DNA of 64,000 bases from Azospirillum brasilense (lineage in GTDB: Bacteria; Pseudomonadota; Alphaproteobacteria; Azospirillales; Azospirillaceae), in assembly GCF_022023855.1 (NCBI RefSeq), contig NZ_CP059451.1, positions 248,001 to 312,000 on the forward strand. Reading direction: 5' to 3'. Every line of letters begins with the position of its first letter. Position 1 is the stretch's first letter. Below the pieces are notes generated by a model that was not told the DNA's origin, searched no databases, and saw only the letters and a program-made list of their open reading frames with translations. Positions 47,549-55,262 of the stretch are shown piece by piece. The position numbers were made by a program, and so were the translations under genes.

Positions 47549-48913
47549 TCAATGCCCCAGGGCTTCGACGGTCCGGCCCGTGCCGCTCGACCGGTCCTCG
47601 GGGTGGACGAACTGCTTGACCAGCAGAGCCAGGGCGGCGACCAGACCCGGAACGGCGACGATGGCGAAGATGCTGGTGAAGTCGAGCTGTTGGCGGGCCA
47701 GCTCGGCCACCAGGAACGAGCCGCCGATCCCGCCGAAGCGGCCCAGCCCCAGCATCCACGCCACGCCGGTGGCCCGCCCGTGGGTCGGGTAGAAGCTGGC
47801 GGCCAGCGCCGGCAGCGAGGTCTGGGCGGTGTTCATGATGGTGCCCGCCGCGAAGACCGTGACCACCAGCAGCCCGACGTTCCCGGCCACCTGCCCGATG
47901 GCGTAGACGGCGCCGTAGGTGAGCACGAAGCCGAAGGCGATGATCCTGTTGGCGTTGAAGCGGTCCATCAGCCAGCCCGACAGGATGGCCCCGACGCCGC
48001 CCAGCGGGAACAGCGCGGCGATCAGCGCGGCGTCGCGCGGCGGCAGCCCGGCGTCCTTGAACAGGATCGGCATCCAGTTGATCAGCGCGTAGAAGATGAC
48101 CAGCCCCATGAAATAGGCGACCCACAGCATCACCGAGCCGACCAGATAGCCGCGCGACAGCACGACCGCGATTCCGTTCCGCGCCTTGGTCGCCGGGGCC
48201 TTCTCGGTCATCACGAAGCCGGCCGCCCCGGCCGCCGTCTCGGAGATGCGGCGCAGCACGGCGCGGATGCGCTCCACCGGGTGGTTGTGGGCGACCATGT
48301 AGCGGACCGATTCCGGCAGCAGGACCAGCAGCACCGCCGCCAGGACCAGCGGCGCGATCCCGCCCAGCACCAGCACGCTGCGCCAGCCCCACAGCGGGAT
48401 CATCCAGGCGGCGAGGAAGCCGCCGAAGGCCGCGCCGAGCGGGAAGCCGCAGAACATGGCGTTGGTGACCATGGCCCGCCGCCCCTCGGGGCAATATTCG
48501 CTCATCAGCGTGACGGCGTTGGGCATCGCCGCCCCCAGGCCGAGGCCGGTGACGAAGCGCAGCATGACGAGCTGGTCCAGGTTGCCCGAGAAGGCGGAGG
48601 CCAGACAGGCGGTGCCGATGACCAGCACCGAGCCGATCAGGATCGCCTTGCGGCCGAAGCGGTCGGCCAGAGGCCCGGCGGACAGGGCGCCGAAGGCCAG
48701 CCCGAACAGCGCCGCGCTCAGCACCGGCGCCAGCGCCGGCCGCGCAATTCCCCATTCCGTCGTCAGCGACGGGGCGATGTAGCCGATGGCCGCCGTGTCG
48801 AAGCCGTCCAGAAGAACGATGAAGAAGCACAGCGCGAACACCAGCCACTGGTATCGCGAAAAGGGGTGTTCGTTGAGAAAGGCCTGGACGTCGACGCTGC
48901 GCGCGGTTGGCAT
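47549..48913 (-). CDS. MFS transporter, aromatic acid:H+ symporter family (PcaK/GalT-like)
   Basis: 454 residues with twelve membrane helices. The AAHS signature is in FIVLLDGFDTAAIGYIAPSL, the loop 2-3 motif reads GPLADRFGRKAILIGSVL, and the central loop follows LPESVRYMV. Members carry protocatechuate, 4-hydroxybenzoate, vanillate or gallate. It is 101 bases downstream of ligC on the same strand and probably cotranscribed, supplying substrate to the 4,5-cleavage pathway. The start is ATG 48913; longer in-frame extensions lack family similarity. Confidence 0.9.
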   Translation of the reverse strand: MPTARSVDVQAFLNEHPFSRYQWLVFALCFFIVLLDGFDTAAIGYIAPSLTTEWGIARPALAPVLSAALFGLAFGALSAGPLADRFGRKAILIGSVLVIGTACLASAFSGNLDQLVMLRFVTGLGLGAAMPNAVTLMSEYCPEGRRAMVTNAMFCGFPLGAAFGGFLAAWMIPLWGWRSVLVLGGIAPLVLAAVLLVLLPESVRYMVAHNHPVERIRAVLRRISETAAGAAGFVMTEKAPATKARNGIAVVLSRGYLVGSVMLWVAYFMGLVIFYALINWMPILFKDAGLPPRDAALIAALFPLGGVGAILSGWLMDRFNANRIIAFGFVLTYGAVYAIGQVAGNVGLLVVTVFAAGTIMNTAQTSLPALAASFYPTHGRATGVAWMLGLGRFGGIGGSFLVAELARQQLDFTSIFAIVAVPGLVAALALLVKQFVHPEDRSSGTGRTVEALGH

Positions 48914-49014
48914 GGGTTTCCTCCTCGGGGCGGGTCTTCGCGGGACGTTTTTCTTGGTCTTGCGTCCCGCGTCCTTGTTGTTTGGGGCCGGGGGACCGGC
49001 GACGCGTTCCCCGA

Positions 49015-49962
49015 TCAGGCGTTCAGCGATTTTTCCAGACGGTCGAGCGTCCGCATGGCCGGCAGGCACTGCGCCACGCTGGCGTTGGGCTCGCGCCCGT
49101 CGCGGATGGCGGCGAAGAACTCGCGGTCGATCAGCTCGATGCCGTTGGTCGACACGGTGAGGCCGCTGAGGTCGATCTTGTTGTCCTTGCCGTCGTACAG
49201 ATCGTCGTAGCGGGCGATGTAGGTCCCATTATCGCAGATGTAGCGGAAGAAGGTGCCCAGCGGCCCGTCGTTGTTGAAGGACAGCGACAGGGTGCAGATC
49301 GCCCCGGACGGCACCTTCATGCCGATGCTCATGTCCATGGCGATGCCGAGCTGAGGGTGCGTCGGCCCCTGCAGGGCGTGCACCTGGCTGGCCATCTCGC
49401 CGGTCTGGTACTGGAACAGGTCCACCGTGTGGCAGGCGTGGTGCCACAGCAGATGGTCGGTCCAGGTGCGCGGCTTGCCCAGCGCGTTCATGTTGGAGCG
49501 GCGGAAGAAGTAGGTCTGGACGTCCATCTGCTGGATCGTCAGCTCGCCGGCCTGGACCCGGTTGCGGATCCACTGGTGGCTGGGGTTGAAGCGCCGCGTG
49601 TGCCCGGCCATGGCGACGAGGCCGCTGGCCCGCTGCGCTGCGACCAGCCGTTCCGCGTCGGCCAGACTGTCGGCCATCGGGATCTCCACCAGCACATGCT
49701 TGCCGGCTTCCAGACACTGGATCGCCTGGGTGGCGTGCACCGGCGTCGGGGTGGCGAGGATCACCGCCTCCACGTCGGTCCGCTCCAGGCTCTCGGCCAG
49801 ATCCTTGGTCCAATGCGGAATGCCGCGCGCCTTGGCGAAGCCCTCGATGTCGTCCGGCTCGCCGCCGACCACCGACACCACCTCGACGCCGTCGATGGCG
49901 GCGACCGCCTCCAGATGCTTCACGCCGAAGGCGCCCGCGGCCCCGGCCACACAAATCCTCAT
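49015..49962 (-). CDS. ligC: 4-carboxy-2-hydroxymuconate semialdehyde hemiacetal dehydrogenase
   Basis: 315 residues, Gfo/Idh/MocA family. The NADP fold starts MRICVAGAAGAFGVKHLEAV; the catalytic-domain signature HTRRFNPSHQWI and the block QQMDVQTYFFRRSNMNALG are nearly those of Sphingobium LigC, as is WTDHLLWHHACHTVDLF. The enzyme oxidises the hemiacetal of the LigAB ring-cleavage product to 2-pyrone-4,6-dicarboxylate. The gene diverges from the galB-ligK-galD-ligI-ligAB operon across a 505-base regulatory region. Confidence 0.93.
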   Translation of the reverse strand: MRICVAGAAGAFGVKHLEAVAAIDGVEVVSVVGGEPDDIEGFAKARGIPHWTKDLAESLERTDVEAVILATPTPVHATQAIQCLEAGKHVLVEIPMADSLADAERLVAAQRASGLVAMAGHTRRFNPSHQWIRNRVQAGELTIQQMDVQTYFFRRSNMNALGKPRTWTDHLLWHHACHTVDLFQYQTGEMASQVHALQGPTHPQLGIAMDMSIGMKVPSGAICTLSLSFNNDGPLGTFFRYICDNGTYIARYDDLYDGKDNKIDLSGLTVSTNGIELIDREFFAAIRDGREPNASVAQCLPAMRTLDRLEKSLNA

Positions 49963-50467
49963 CGCGTCCTCTCCCGAAATCCCTTGTCCGGGCCGGGGAG
50001 CCTCCCGCAGCGGCGGGTCCGGCTCCTTGCCCCTTAATCCCTCATGATCGAATGGGTATCATCCCGCCCGCCGCCGAGGAAATTCGTTCGTCGAAGAGCC
50101 CATTTGTTTTTTGAATAGCAGAGAGGTCGACCAGCGTGGAAGGAACCCCGTCGAGGCGGCTGCACGACAGCCCTTTCCTTACCCGACAGCGCGCCTTTGA
50201 GCACAGCCCCGTATGTTGCATCCCCATGATTCGACATGAGATTACGCCTGACGCGACATCTTCGTATCGACCCCGGAGGCATTCCCGCGCCCGGCATCCC
50301 ATGGCGAGGCCCAACCGAAAAAGATGCCTATAGCAAAACCAAATGGTAACGAAGGGAGTTCGAAATAGGATTTGCCACCGGACCGGCGGATGATGGGCCA
50401 TCGGAATCGGACTGCCCACAACAAGGCTGCCCACCACCAGACTGCCCATGCGGGGGAGCGGACATTC
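49963..50467. other. Divergent regulatory region between ligC and galB
   Basis: No credible gene lies in these 505 bases. It contains the shared 38-bp element (50082-50119), an ATGAT-N9-ATCAT repeat (50044-50062), and three copies of CTGCCCA at exact 15-base spacing (50412, 50427, 50442) just before galB. No regulator gene of the pathway is present in or next to it. Confidence 0.6.
50082..50119 (-). promoter_or_regulatory. Shared 38-bp element, copy upstream of ligC
   Basis: Plus-strand sequence starts ATTCGTTCGTCGAAGA and ends CATTTGTTTTTTGAATAGC; 31 of 38 bases match the copy at 47420-47457. It ends 120 bases upstream of the ligC start, close to the 137 bases seen for the Liv gene, and about 350 bases before galB on the other side. 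The AT-rich TTTTTTGAATA core stands out strongly in this GC-rich DNA. Confidence 0.65.
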
Positions 50468-51202
50468 ATGGCACAGAACAAAAGAGCGCTGGTGCTCAGC
50501 GCCCATTCGGCGGACTTCGTGTGGCGCGCCGGTGGCGCCATCGCGCTGCATCAGAAGAAGGGTTACGAGGTCACCATCGTCTGCCTGTCCTACGGCGAGC
50601 GCGGCGAGTCCGCCAAGCTGTGGAAGCAGGACGGCTGCACGCTGGACCACGTGAAGACGGAGCGCCGCAAGGAGGCCGAGGCCGCCGCCAAGGCGCTAAA
50701 CGCCCACGACATCCAGTTCTTCGACCTGGGCGACTACCCGCTGGAGATCGACCGTGAGGCCAAGTTCCGTCTGGTCGACGTGATCCGCAAGGTGCAGCCG
50801 GCCTTCCTGATGAGCCACTCGCACTACGATCCCTACAACACCGACCATTCCTACGCGACCAAGGTCCTGATGGAATGCCGGATGATCGCCCAGGCCTGGG
50901 GCCACAATCCGGGCCAGAAGGTGCTCGGCGCGCCGCAGCTCTACCTGTTCGAGCCGCACCAGACCGAGCAGATGGGCTGGAAGCCGGACGTCTTCCTCGA
51001 CATCACCGAGGTGTGGGACAACAAGCGCGCCGCCATCGAATGCATGGCCGGGCAGGAGCATCTCTGGGATTATTACACCAACCTGGCGCAGAACCGCGGC
51101 AACCACTTCCGCCGCAACTCCGGCGGGCAGGCCGGCGGGCGCAACGCCCGCTACGCCGAGGGCTTCCAGTCGGTCTATCCCCGCACCGTGGATGAACTGT
51201 GA
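50468..51202 (+). CDS. galB: 4-oxalomesaconate hydratase, PIG-L/LmbE family
   Basis: 244 residues. The zinc-site opening is ALVLSAHSADFVWRAGG (family AHxDD-type motif, here AHSAD), with a later SHSHYDPYNTDHSYA block supplying further His ligands. This is the GalB type of hydratase known from Pseudomonas gallate degradation, unrelated in fold to the LigJ type. It adds water to 4-oxalomesaconate to give 4-carboxy-4-hydroxy-2-oxoadipate. ATG 50468 has GGGGAG ten bases upstream; it is the first gene of the plus-strand operon. Confidence 0.9.
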   Translation: MAQNKRALVLSAHSADFVWRAGGAIALHQKKGYEVTIVCLSYGERGESAKLWKQDGCTLDHVKTERRKEAEAAAKALNAHDIQFFDLGDYPLEIDREAKFRLVDVIRKVQPAFLMSHSHYDPYNTDHSYATKVLMECRMIAQAWGHNPGQKVLGAPQLYLFEPHQTEQMGWKPDVFLDITEVWDNKRAAIECMAGQEHLWDYYTNLAQNRGNHFRRNSGGQAGGRNARYAEGFQSVYPRTVDEL

Positions 51203-51873
51203 TGAACGTCGTCGTCCAAACCATCGAGCGGGCCGACCCGGCGGTGATCGCCGGTCTGGCCGAATGCGGCGTCGCCACCGTGCACGAGGCACAGGGCCGC
51301 AAGGGCCTGCTGGCCTCCGCCCTGCGCCCAATCTATCCCGGCGCCCAGCTCGCCGCCTCGGCGGTGACCGTGCTGGCCCCGCCGGCCGACAACTGGATGC
51401 TCCACGTCGCCATCGAGCAGGTGACGCCGGGCGACATCCTGGTGCTCGCCACCACCTCGCCGTCGGACGCCGGCTACTTCGGCGACCTGCTGGCAACCTC
51501 GGCCCAGGCGCGCGGCTGCGCCGGTCTGGTCATCGACGCCGGGGTGCGCGACGTCCGGACGCTGACCGACATGGGATTCCCGGTCTGGTCCCGCGCGGTC
51601 TGCGCGCAGGGCACCGTGAAGGAAACGCTGGGCTCGGTCAACGTGCCGGTGGTCTGCGCGGGCGCGCTGGTGAATCCCGGCGACGTGATCGTCGCGGACG
51701 ATGACGGCGTCTGCGTGGTCCGCCGCGAGGAGGCCGCCGACGTGCTTGCGAAGGCGCAGGACCGGCTGGCGAAGGAGGAGGAGAAGCGGGCGCGGCTATC
51801 GGCCGGCGAACTCGGCCTCGACATCTACGGCATGCGCGGCCCGCTCGCCGCGAAGGGGCTGCGCTATGTCTGA
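51202..51873 (+). CDS. ligK: 4-carboxy-4-hydroxy-2-oxoadipate aldolase / oxaloacetate decarboxylase
   Basis: 223 residues, RraA-like class II aldolase. ATVHEAQGRKGLL and GDILVLATTSPSDAGYFGDLLATSA contain metal- and substrate-contact residues, and the GLVIDAGVRD motif holds the Arg-Asp pair used in catalysis. It splits the hydroxy-oxoadipate into pyruvate and oxaloacetate, the last step of the pathway. Its ATG overlaps the galB stop by one base. Confidence 0.93.
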   Translation: MNVVVQTIERADPAVIAGLAECGVATVHEAQGRKGLLASALRPIYPGAQLAASAVTVLAPPADNWMLHVAIEQVTPGDILVLATTSPSDAGYFGDLLATSAQARGCAGLVIDAGVRDVRTLTDMGFPVWSRAVCAQGTVKETLGSVNVPVVCAGALVNPGDVIVADDDGVCVVRREEAADVLAKAQDRLAKEEEKRARLSAGELGLDIYGMRGPLAAKGLRYV

Positions 51874-52924
51874 CGGCGTGCGCTGCCTGTGGATGCGCGG
51901 CGGGACCTCCAAGGGCGGGTATTTCCTGGCCGACGACCTGCCGCCCGGCACGGCGGCGCGCGACGCCTTCCTGCTGCGGGTGATGGGCTCGCCCGACCCG
52001 CGCCAGATCGACGGGCTGGGCGGCGCCGACCCGCTGACCTCCAAGGTGGCGGTGGTGCGCCGGTCGGAACGGCCGGGCGTGGATGTGGACTACCTGTTCC
52101 TTCAGGTGTTCGTGGACAAGGCCATCGTCACCGACGCCCAGAACTGCGGCAACATCCTGGCCGGCGTCGGCCCCTTCGCCATCGAGCGCGGCCTCGTTCC
52201 CGCCCGCGACGGCGTGACGCCGGTGACCATCCACATGGAGAACACCGGGCAGGTGGCGGTGGCCGCCGTGCCGACGCCGGGCGGGGCGGTCACCTACCGG
52301 GGCGAGGCGCGCATCGACGGCGTGCCCGGCACGGCGGCGGCGATCCCCATCGAATTCCGCGACACCGCCGGCTCCTCCTGCGGGGCGCTGCTGCCGACGG
52401 GCAACGTCGTGGACGTCATCGACGGCGTTCCGGTCACCTGCATCGACAACGGCATGCCGGTGGTGGTGGTGCGCGCCGCCGACCTCGGCGTGCGCGGCGA
52501 CGAGACGCGGGAGGATCTCGACGCCGACACGGCGCTGAAGGCGCGGCTGGAATCGATCCGGCTGCAGGCCGGGCCGCGGATGAATCTCGGCGACGTGACG
52601 GACAAGTCGGTGCCGAAGATGACCCTGGTCAGCGCGCCGGCCAACGGCGGGGCGGTGTCCACCCGGACCTTCATCCCGCACCGCTGCCACGCCTCCATCG
52701 GCGTGCTCGGCGCGGTCAGCGTCGCCACCGCCTGCGCGCTGGAGGGCTCCCCCGCCGCGTCGCTCGCCGTGGTCCCCGACGGCGCCACCCGGACGCTGAG
52801 CGTCGAGCACCCGACCGGCGAGATGACCGTGGTCCTCGATCTGGACGGGTCCGGAACGGTGACCCGCGCCGCCCTGCTGCGCACCGCCCGCAAGCTGTTC
52901 GACGGCACCGTCTACGCCGACTGA
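51866..52924 (+). CDS. galD: 4-oxalomesaconate tautomerase, PrpF family
   Basis: 352 residues. PrpF-type opening CLWMRGGTSKGGYFLADDLP, AQNCGNILAGVGPFAI and the SSCGALLPTGNVVDVIDG region; the diaminopimelate-epimerase-like fold has two similar halves. GalD, named LigU in Sphingobium, interconverts keto and enol forms of 4-oxalomesaconate between LigI and GalB. It overlaps ligK by eight bases. Confidence 0.9.
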   Translation: MSDGVRCLWMRGGTSKGGYFLADDLPPGTAARDAFLLRVMGSPDPRQIDGLGGADPLTSKVAVVRRSERPGVDVDYLFLQVFVDKAIVTDAQNCGNILAGVGPFAIERGLVPARDGVTPVTIHMENTGQVAVAAVPTPGGAVTYRGEARIDGVPGTAAAIPIEFRDTAGSSCGALLPTGNVVDVIDGVPVTCIDNGMPVVVVRAADLGVRGDETREDLDADTALKARLESIRLQAGPRMNLGDVTDKSVPKMTLVSAPANGGAVSTRTFIPHRCHASIGVLGAVSVATACALEGSPAASLAVVPDGATRTLSVEHPTGEMTVVLDLDGSGTVTRAALLRTARKLFDGTVYAD

Positions 52925-52950
52925 TCTCTTTCCCCGAAGGGAGCCTTCCC

Positions 52951-53826
52951 ATGGACGCCGACTACCGTCCCTTCCACCCCAACCCGAGCAAGCCGGCCTA
53001 CACGCCGCCGCCCGGCGCGGTGGACGCCCACTGCCATGTCTTCGGCCCGGCCGACCGCTTCCCCTACGCGCCGGAGCGCAAATACACCCCCTGCGACGCG
53101 CCGAAGGAAAAACTGTTCGCCCTTCGCGACGATCTGGGCTTCGCGCGCAACGTCATCGTCCAGGCGACCTGCCACGGCAAGGACAACCGGGCGCTGGTCG
53201 ACGCGCTGAGGGCCTCCAACGGTCTGGCGCGCGGCGTCGCCTCGGTCGGCCCCTTGATCACCGAGGGCGAGCTGGCCGAGCTGCACGAGGCCGGGGTGCG
53301 TGGCGTGCGCTTCAACTTCGTCAAGCGTCTGGTGGACGCCACGCCCAAGGAGGTCTTCCTCGGCATCGCCGACAAGATCGCCAAGTTCGGCTGGCACATC
53401 GTGGTCTATTTCGAGGCGCCGGACCTGGACAATCTCACGCCCTTCCTGCGCGAGTTGCCGACCACCATCGTCGTGGACCATATGGGCCGCCCGGACATCG
53501 CCAAGGGGGTGGACCACCCGCAGTTCCAAAAATTCGTCGCCCTGATGGCCGAGAACCCGAAGGTCTGGAGCAAGGTCAGCTGCCCCGAGCGGCTGAGCGT
53601 CCAGGGTCCGCCAGCCTACGACGACGTGGTGCCCTTCGCCCGCCTGCTGGTCGACCGCTTCACCGACCGCGTGCTGTGGGGCACCGACTGGCCGCACCCG
53701 AACATGACCTCGCACATGCCCGACGACGGGCATCTGGTCGACGTCATCCCCCGCATCGCCACCGACGAGGCCAAGCGGACGGCGCTTCTCGTCGACAACC
53801 CGATGCGGCTTTACTGGTCCGAATAA
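52951..53826 (+). CDS. ligI: 2-pyrone-4,6-dicarboxylate hydrolase (lactonase)
   Basis: 291 residues, amidohydrolase superfamily TIM barrel. Metal-site motif VDAHCHVFGP at the N-terminus, GVRGVRFNFVKRL in the middle, and the terminal catalytic Asp in LWGTDWPHPN. These are the marks of LigI, which opens the pyrone lactone to 4-oxalomesaconate without needing a bound metal. ATG 52951 has GGGAG upstream; 26 bases separate it from galD. Confidence 0.93.
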   Translation: MDADYRPFHPNPSKPAYTPPPGAVDAHCHVFGPADRFPYAPERKYTPCDAPKEKLFALRDDLGFARNVIVQATCHGKDNRALVDALRASNGLARGVASVGPLITEGELAELHEAGVRGVRFNFVKRLVDATPKEVFLGIADKIAKFGWHIVVYFEAPDLDNLTPFLRELPTTIVVDHMGRPDIAKGVDHPQFQKFVALMAENPKVWSKVSCPERLSVQGPPAYDDVVPFARLLVDRFTDRVLWGTDWPHPNMTSHMPDDGHLVDVIPRIATDEAKRTALLVDNPMRLYWSE

Positions 53827-53853
53827 GTCAGAAACGAAAAGGAGGAAACATCC

Positions 53854-54207
53854 ATGAGCGCACCGACGCCACATGAGCCGATACCCGGCACCACCATCTT
53901 CGACGGCCGGATGGCCATGAAGGGCTATCCGCTCAACAAGATGTGCTACTCGTTCAACGAGGCGGCAGCCCGGCAGGAGTTCCTGGCCGACGAGGACGCC
54001 TACTGCGCCAAGTTCGGCCTGACCGACGAGCAGAAGACGGCCATCCGGGAGCGCAACGCGCTGGCCCTGCTCGCGGCCGGCGGCAACATCTACTACCTCG
54101 CCAAGTTCATCGGCATGCTCGGCCTGAATGTCCAGGACATTGGCGCGCAGCAGACCGGCATGACGGTCGAGGAATTCAAGGCGAAGCTCAAGGCGGCGGG
54201 GAACTGA
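53854..54207 (+). CDS. ligA: Protocatechuate 4,5-dioxygenase alpha subunit
   Basis: 117 residues. FDGRMAMKGYPLNKMCYSFN is followed by the LigA helical fold (EEFLADEDAYCAKFGLTDEQ-type region and LLAAGGNIYYLAKFIGMLGL). LigA forms the lid over the iron site of LigB. A strong AAGGAGGAAA ribosome site lies upstream, and ligB starts four bases after its stop. Confidence 0.95.
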   Translation: MSAPTPHEPIPGTTIFDGRMAMKGYPLNKMCYSFNEAAARQEFLADEDAYCAKFGLTDEQKTAIRERNALALLAAGGNIYYLAKFIGMLGLNVQDIGAQQTGMTVEEFKAKLKAAGN

Positions 54208-54211
54208 GACC

Positions 54212-55054
54212 ATGGCCAAGATCGTCGGTGGCGTCACCACCTCCCACATTCCCGCGATCGGCAACGCCATCGCCAACGAGCTGTTCGAGGACCCCTATTG
54301 GAAGCCGTTCTTCGACGGCTATCCCAAGGCCCGCGAGTGGCTGGCCGAGGTCAAGCCGGACGTGGCGATCGTGGTCTACAACGACCACGGCCTGAACTTC
54401 TTCCTCGACAAGATGCCGACCTTCTCTATCGGCGCGGCTCCGGAGTACCAGAACAAGGACGAGGGCTGGGGCCTGAAGCCGCTGCCGCCCTACCCCGGCG
54501 ACCCGGAGCTGTCCTGGCACATCATCGAATCGCTGGTGAACGACGAGTTCGACATCTGCTCCTGCCAGGAGATGGCGGTGGACCACGGCTTCACCGTGCC
54601 GATGGCCCTGCTGTGGCCCGACCAGACCCAGCGTCCCGTTCGCACCATCCCGGTGGCCGTCAACACGGTGCAGCACCCGCTGCCGACCCCGGCGCGCTGC
54701 CTGAAGCTGGGCGAGGCCATCGGCCGCGCGGTGGCGTCCTACCCCAAGGACCTGAAGGTGGTCGTGCTGGGCACCGGCGGCCTGTCGCACCAGCTCGACG
54801 GCGAGCGGGCGGGCTTCATCAACAAGGACTTCGACCTGATGTGCCTTGAGAAGATCGTCGACGAGCCGGAAGCGCTGGCGAAATACTCCATCCACGATCT
54901 GGTCCGGCTGGCCGGCGCCCAGGGGGCGGAGCTGATCCTCTGGCTGATCATGCGCGGCGCGCTGGGCCGGAAGGTCGCGAAGGTCCACAGCAACTACCAC
55001 ATCCCGATCTCCAACACCGGGGCCGGCCTGCTGGTCCTCGAAAGCGCGGCCTGA
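54212..55054 (+). CDS. ligB: Protocatechuate 4,5-dioxygenase beta (catalytic) subunit
   Basis: 280 residues, class III extradiol dioxygenase. The Fe(II) ligands are in VTTSHIPAIGNAI (His12-type), VVYNDHGLNFFLD (His61-type) and a later Glu; VVVLGTGGLSHQLDGE carries the catalytic His. It opens protocatechuate between C4 and C5 to 4-carboxy-2-hydroxymuconate semialdehyde. Last gene of the operon; hairpins follow. Confidence 0.96.
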   Translation: MAKIVGGVTTSHIPAIGNAIANELFEDPYWKPFFDGYPKAREWLAEVKPDVAIVVYNDHGLNFFLDKMPTFSIGAAPEYQNKDEGWGLKPLPPYPGDPELSWHIIESLVNDEFDICSCQEMAVDHGFTVPMALLWPDQTQRPVRTIPVAVNTVQHPLPTPARCLKLGEAIGRAVASYPKDLKVVVLGTGGLSHQLDGERAGFINKDFDLMCLEKIVDEPEALAKYSIHDLVRLAGAQGAELILWLIMRGALGRKVAKVHSNYHIPISNTGAGLLVLESAA

Positions 55055-55081
55055 TCGGGCCTCCGCTGCCGTTGGCGTCCT

Positions 55082-55107
55082 TTCCGCCGCCGCGTTCCCC
55101 GGCGGAA
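55082..55107 (+). terminator. Hairpin after ligB
   Basis: TTCCGCCG pairs with CGGCGGAA over a ten-base loop, 28 bases after the ligB stop. GC-rich stem but no T run. Confidence 0.55.
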
Positions 55108-55117
55108 GGGGCGCCAT

Positions 55118-55165
55118 GTGCCCAGGACGGCGCAGCGCGTCCTGCAATCATCACAGCCTGGGCAC
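55118..55165. repeat. Long-loop inverted repeat
   Basis: GTGCCCAGG (55118-55126) and CCTGGGCAC (55157-55165) are perfect complements 30 bases apart. An inner GGACG/CGTCC pair (55125, 55138) competes with the outer stem. It could be part of the ligB 3' end or a regulatory structure before the kinase gene. Confidence 0.4.
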
Positions 55166-55262
55166 ACCCCGTCGACAACTTGATGGTGCAGCCCAAATTG
55201 CCAATTGAGCGGTGAATTGCTATAGAGACCCACCTCATTCCCGCACGGGTCGGTCGTCTGCA

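Noticed and set aside
47537..50344. Similar strings CTATAGTAAAACTCAAT and CTATAGCAAAACCAAAT near the MFS end and before galB
   Set aside because: The first overlaps the stop codon of the MFS gene and has no sensible promoter role; resemblance is probably chance.
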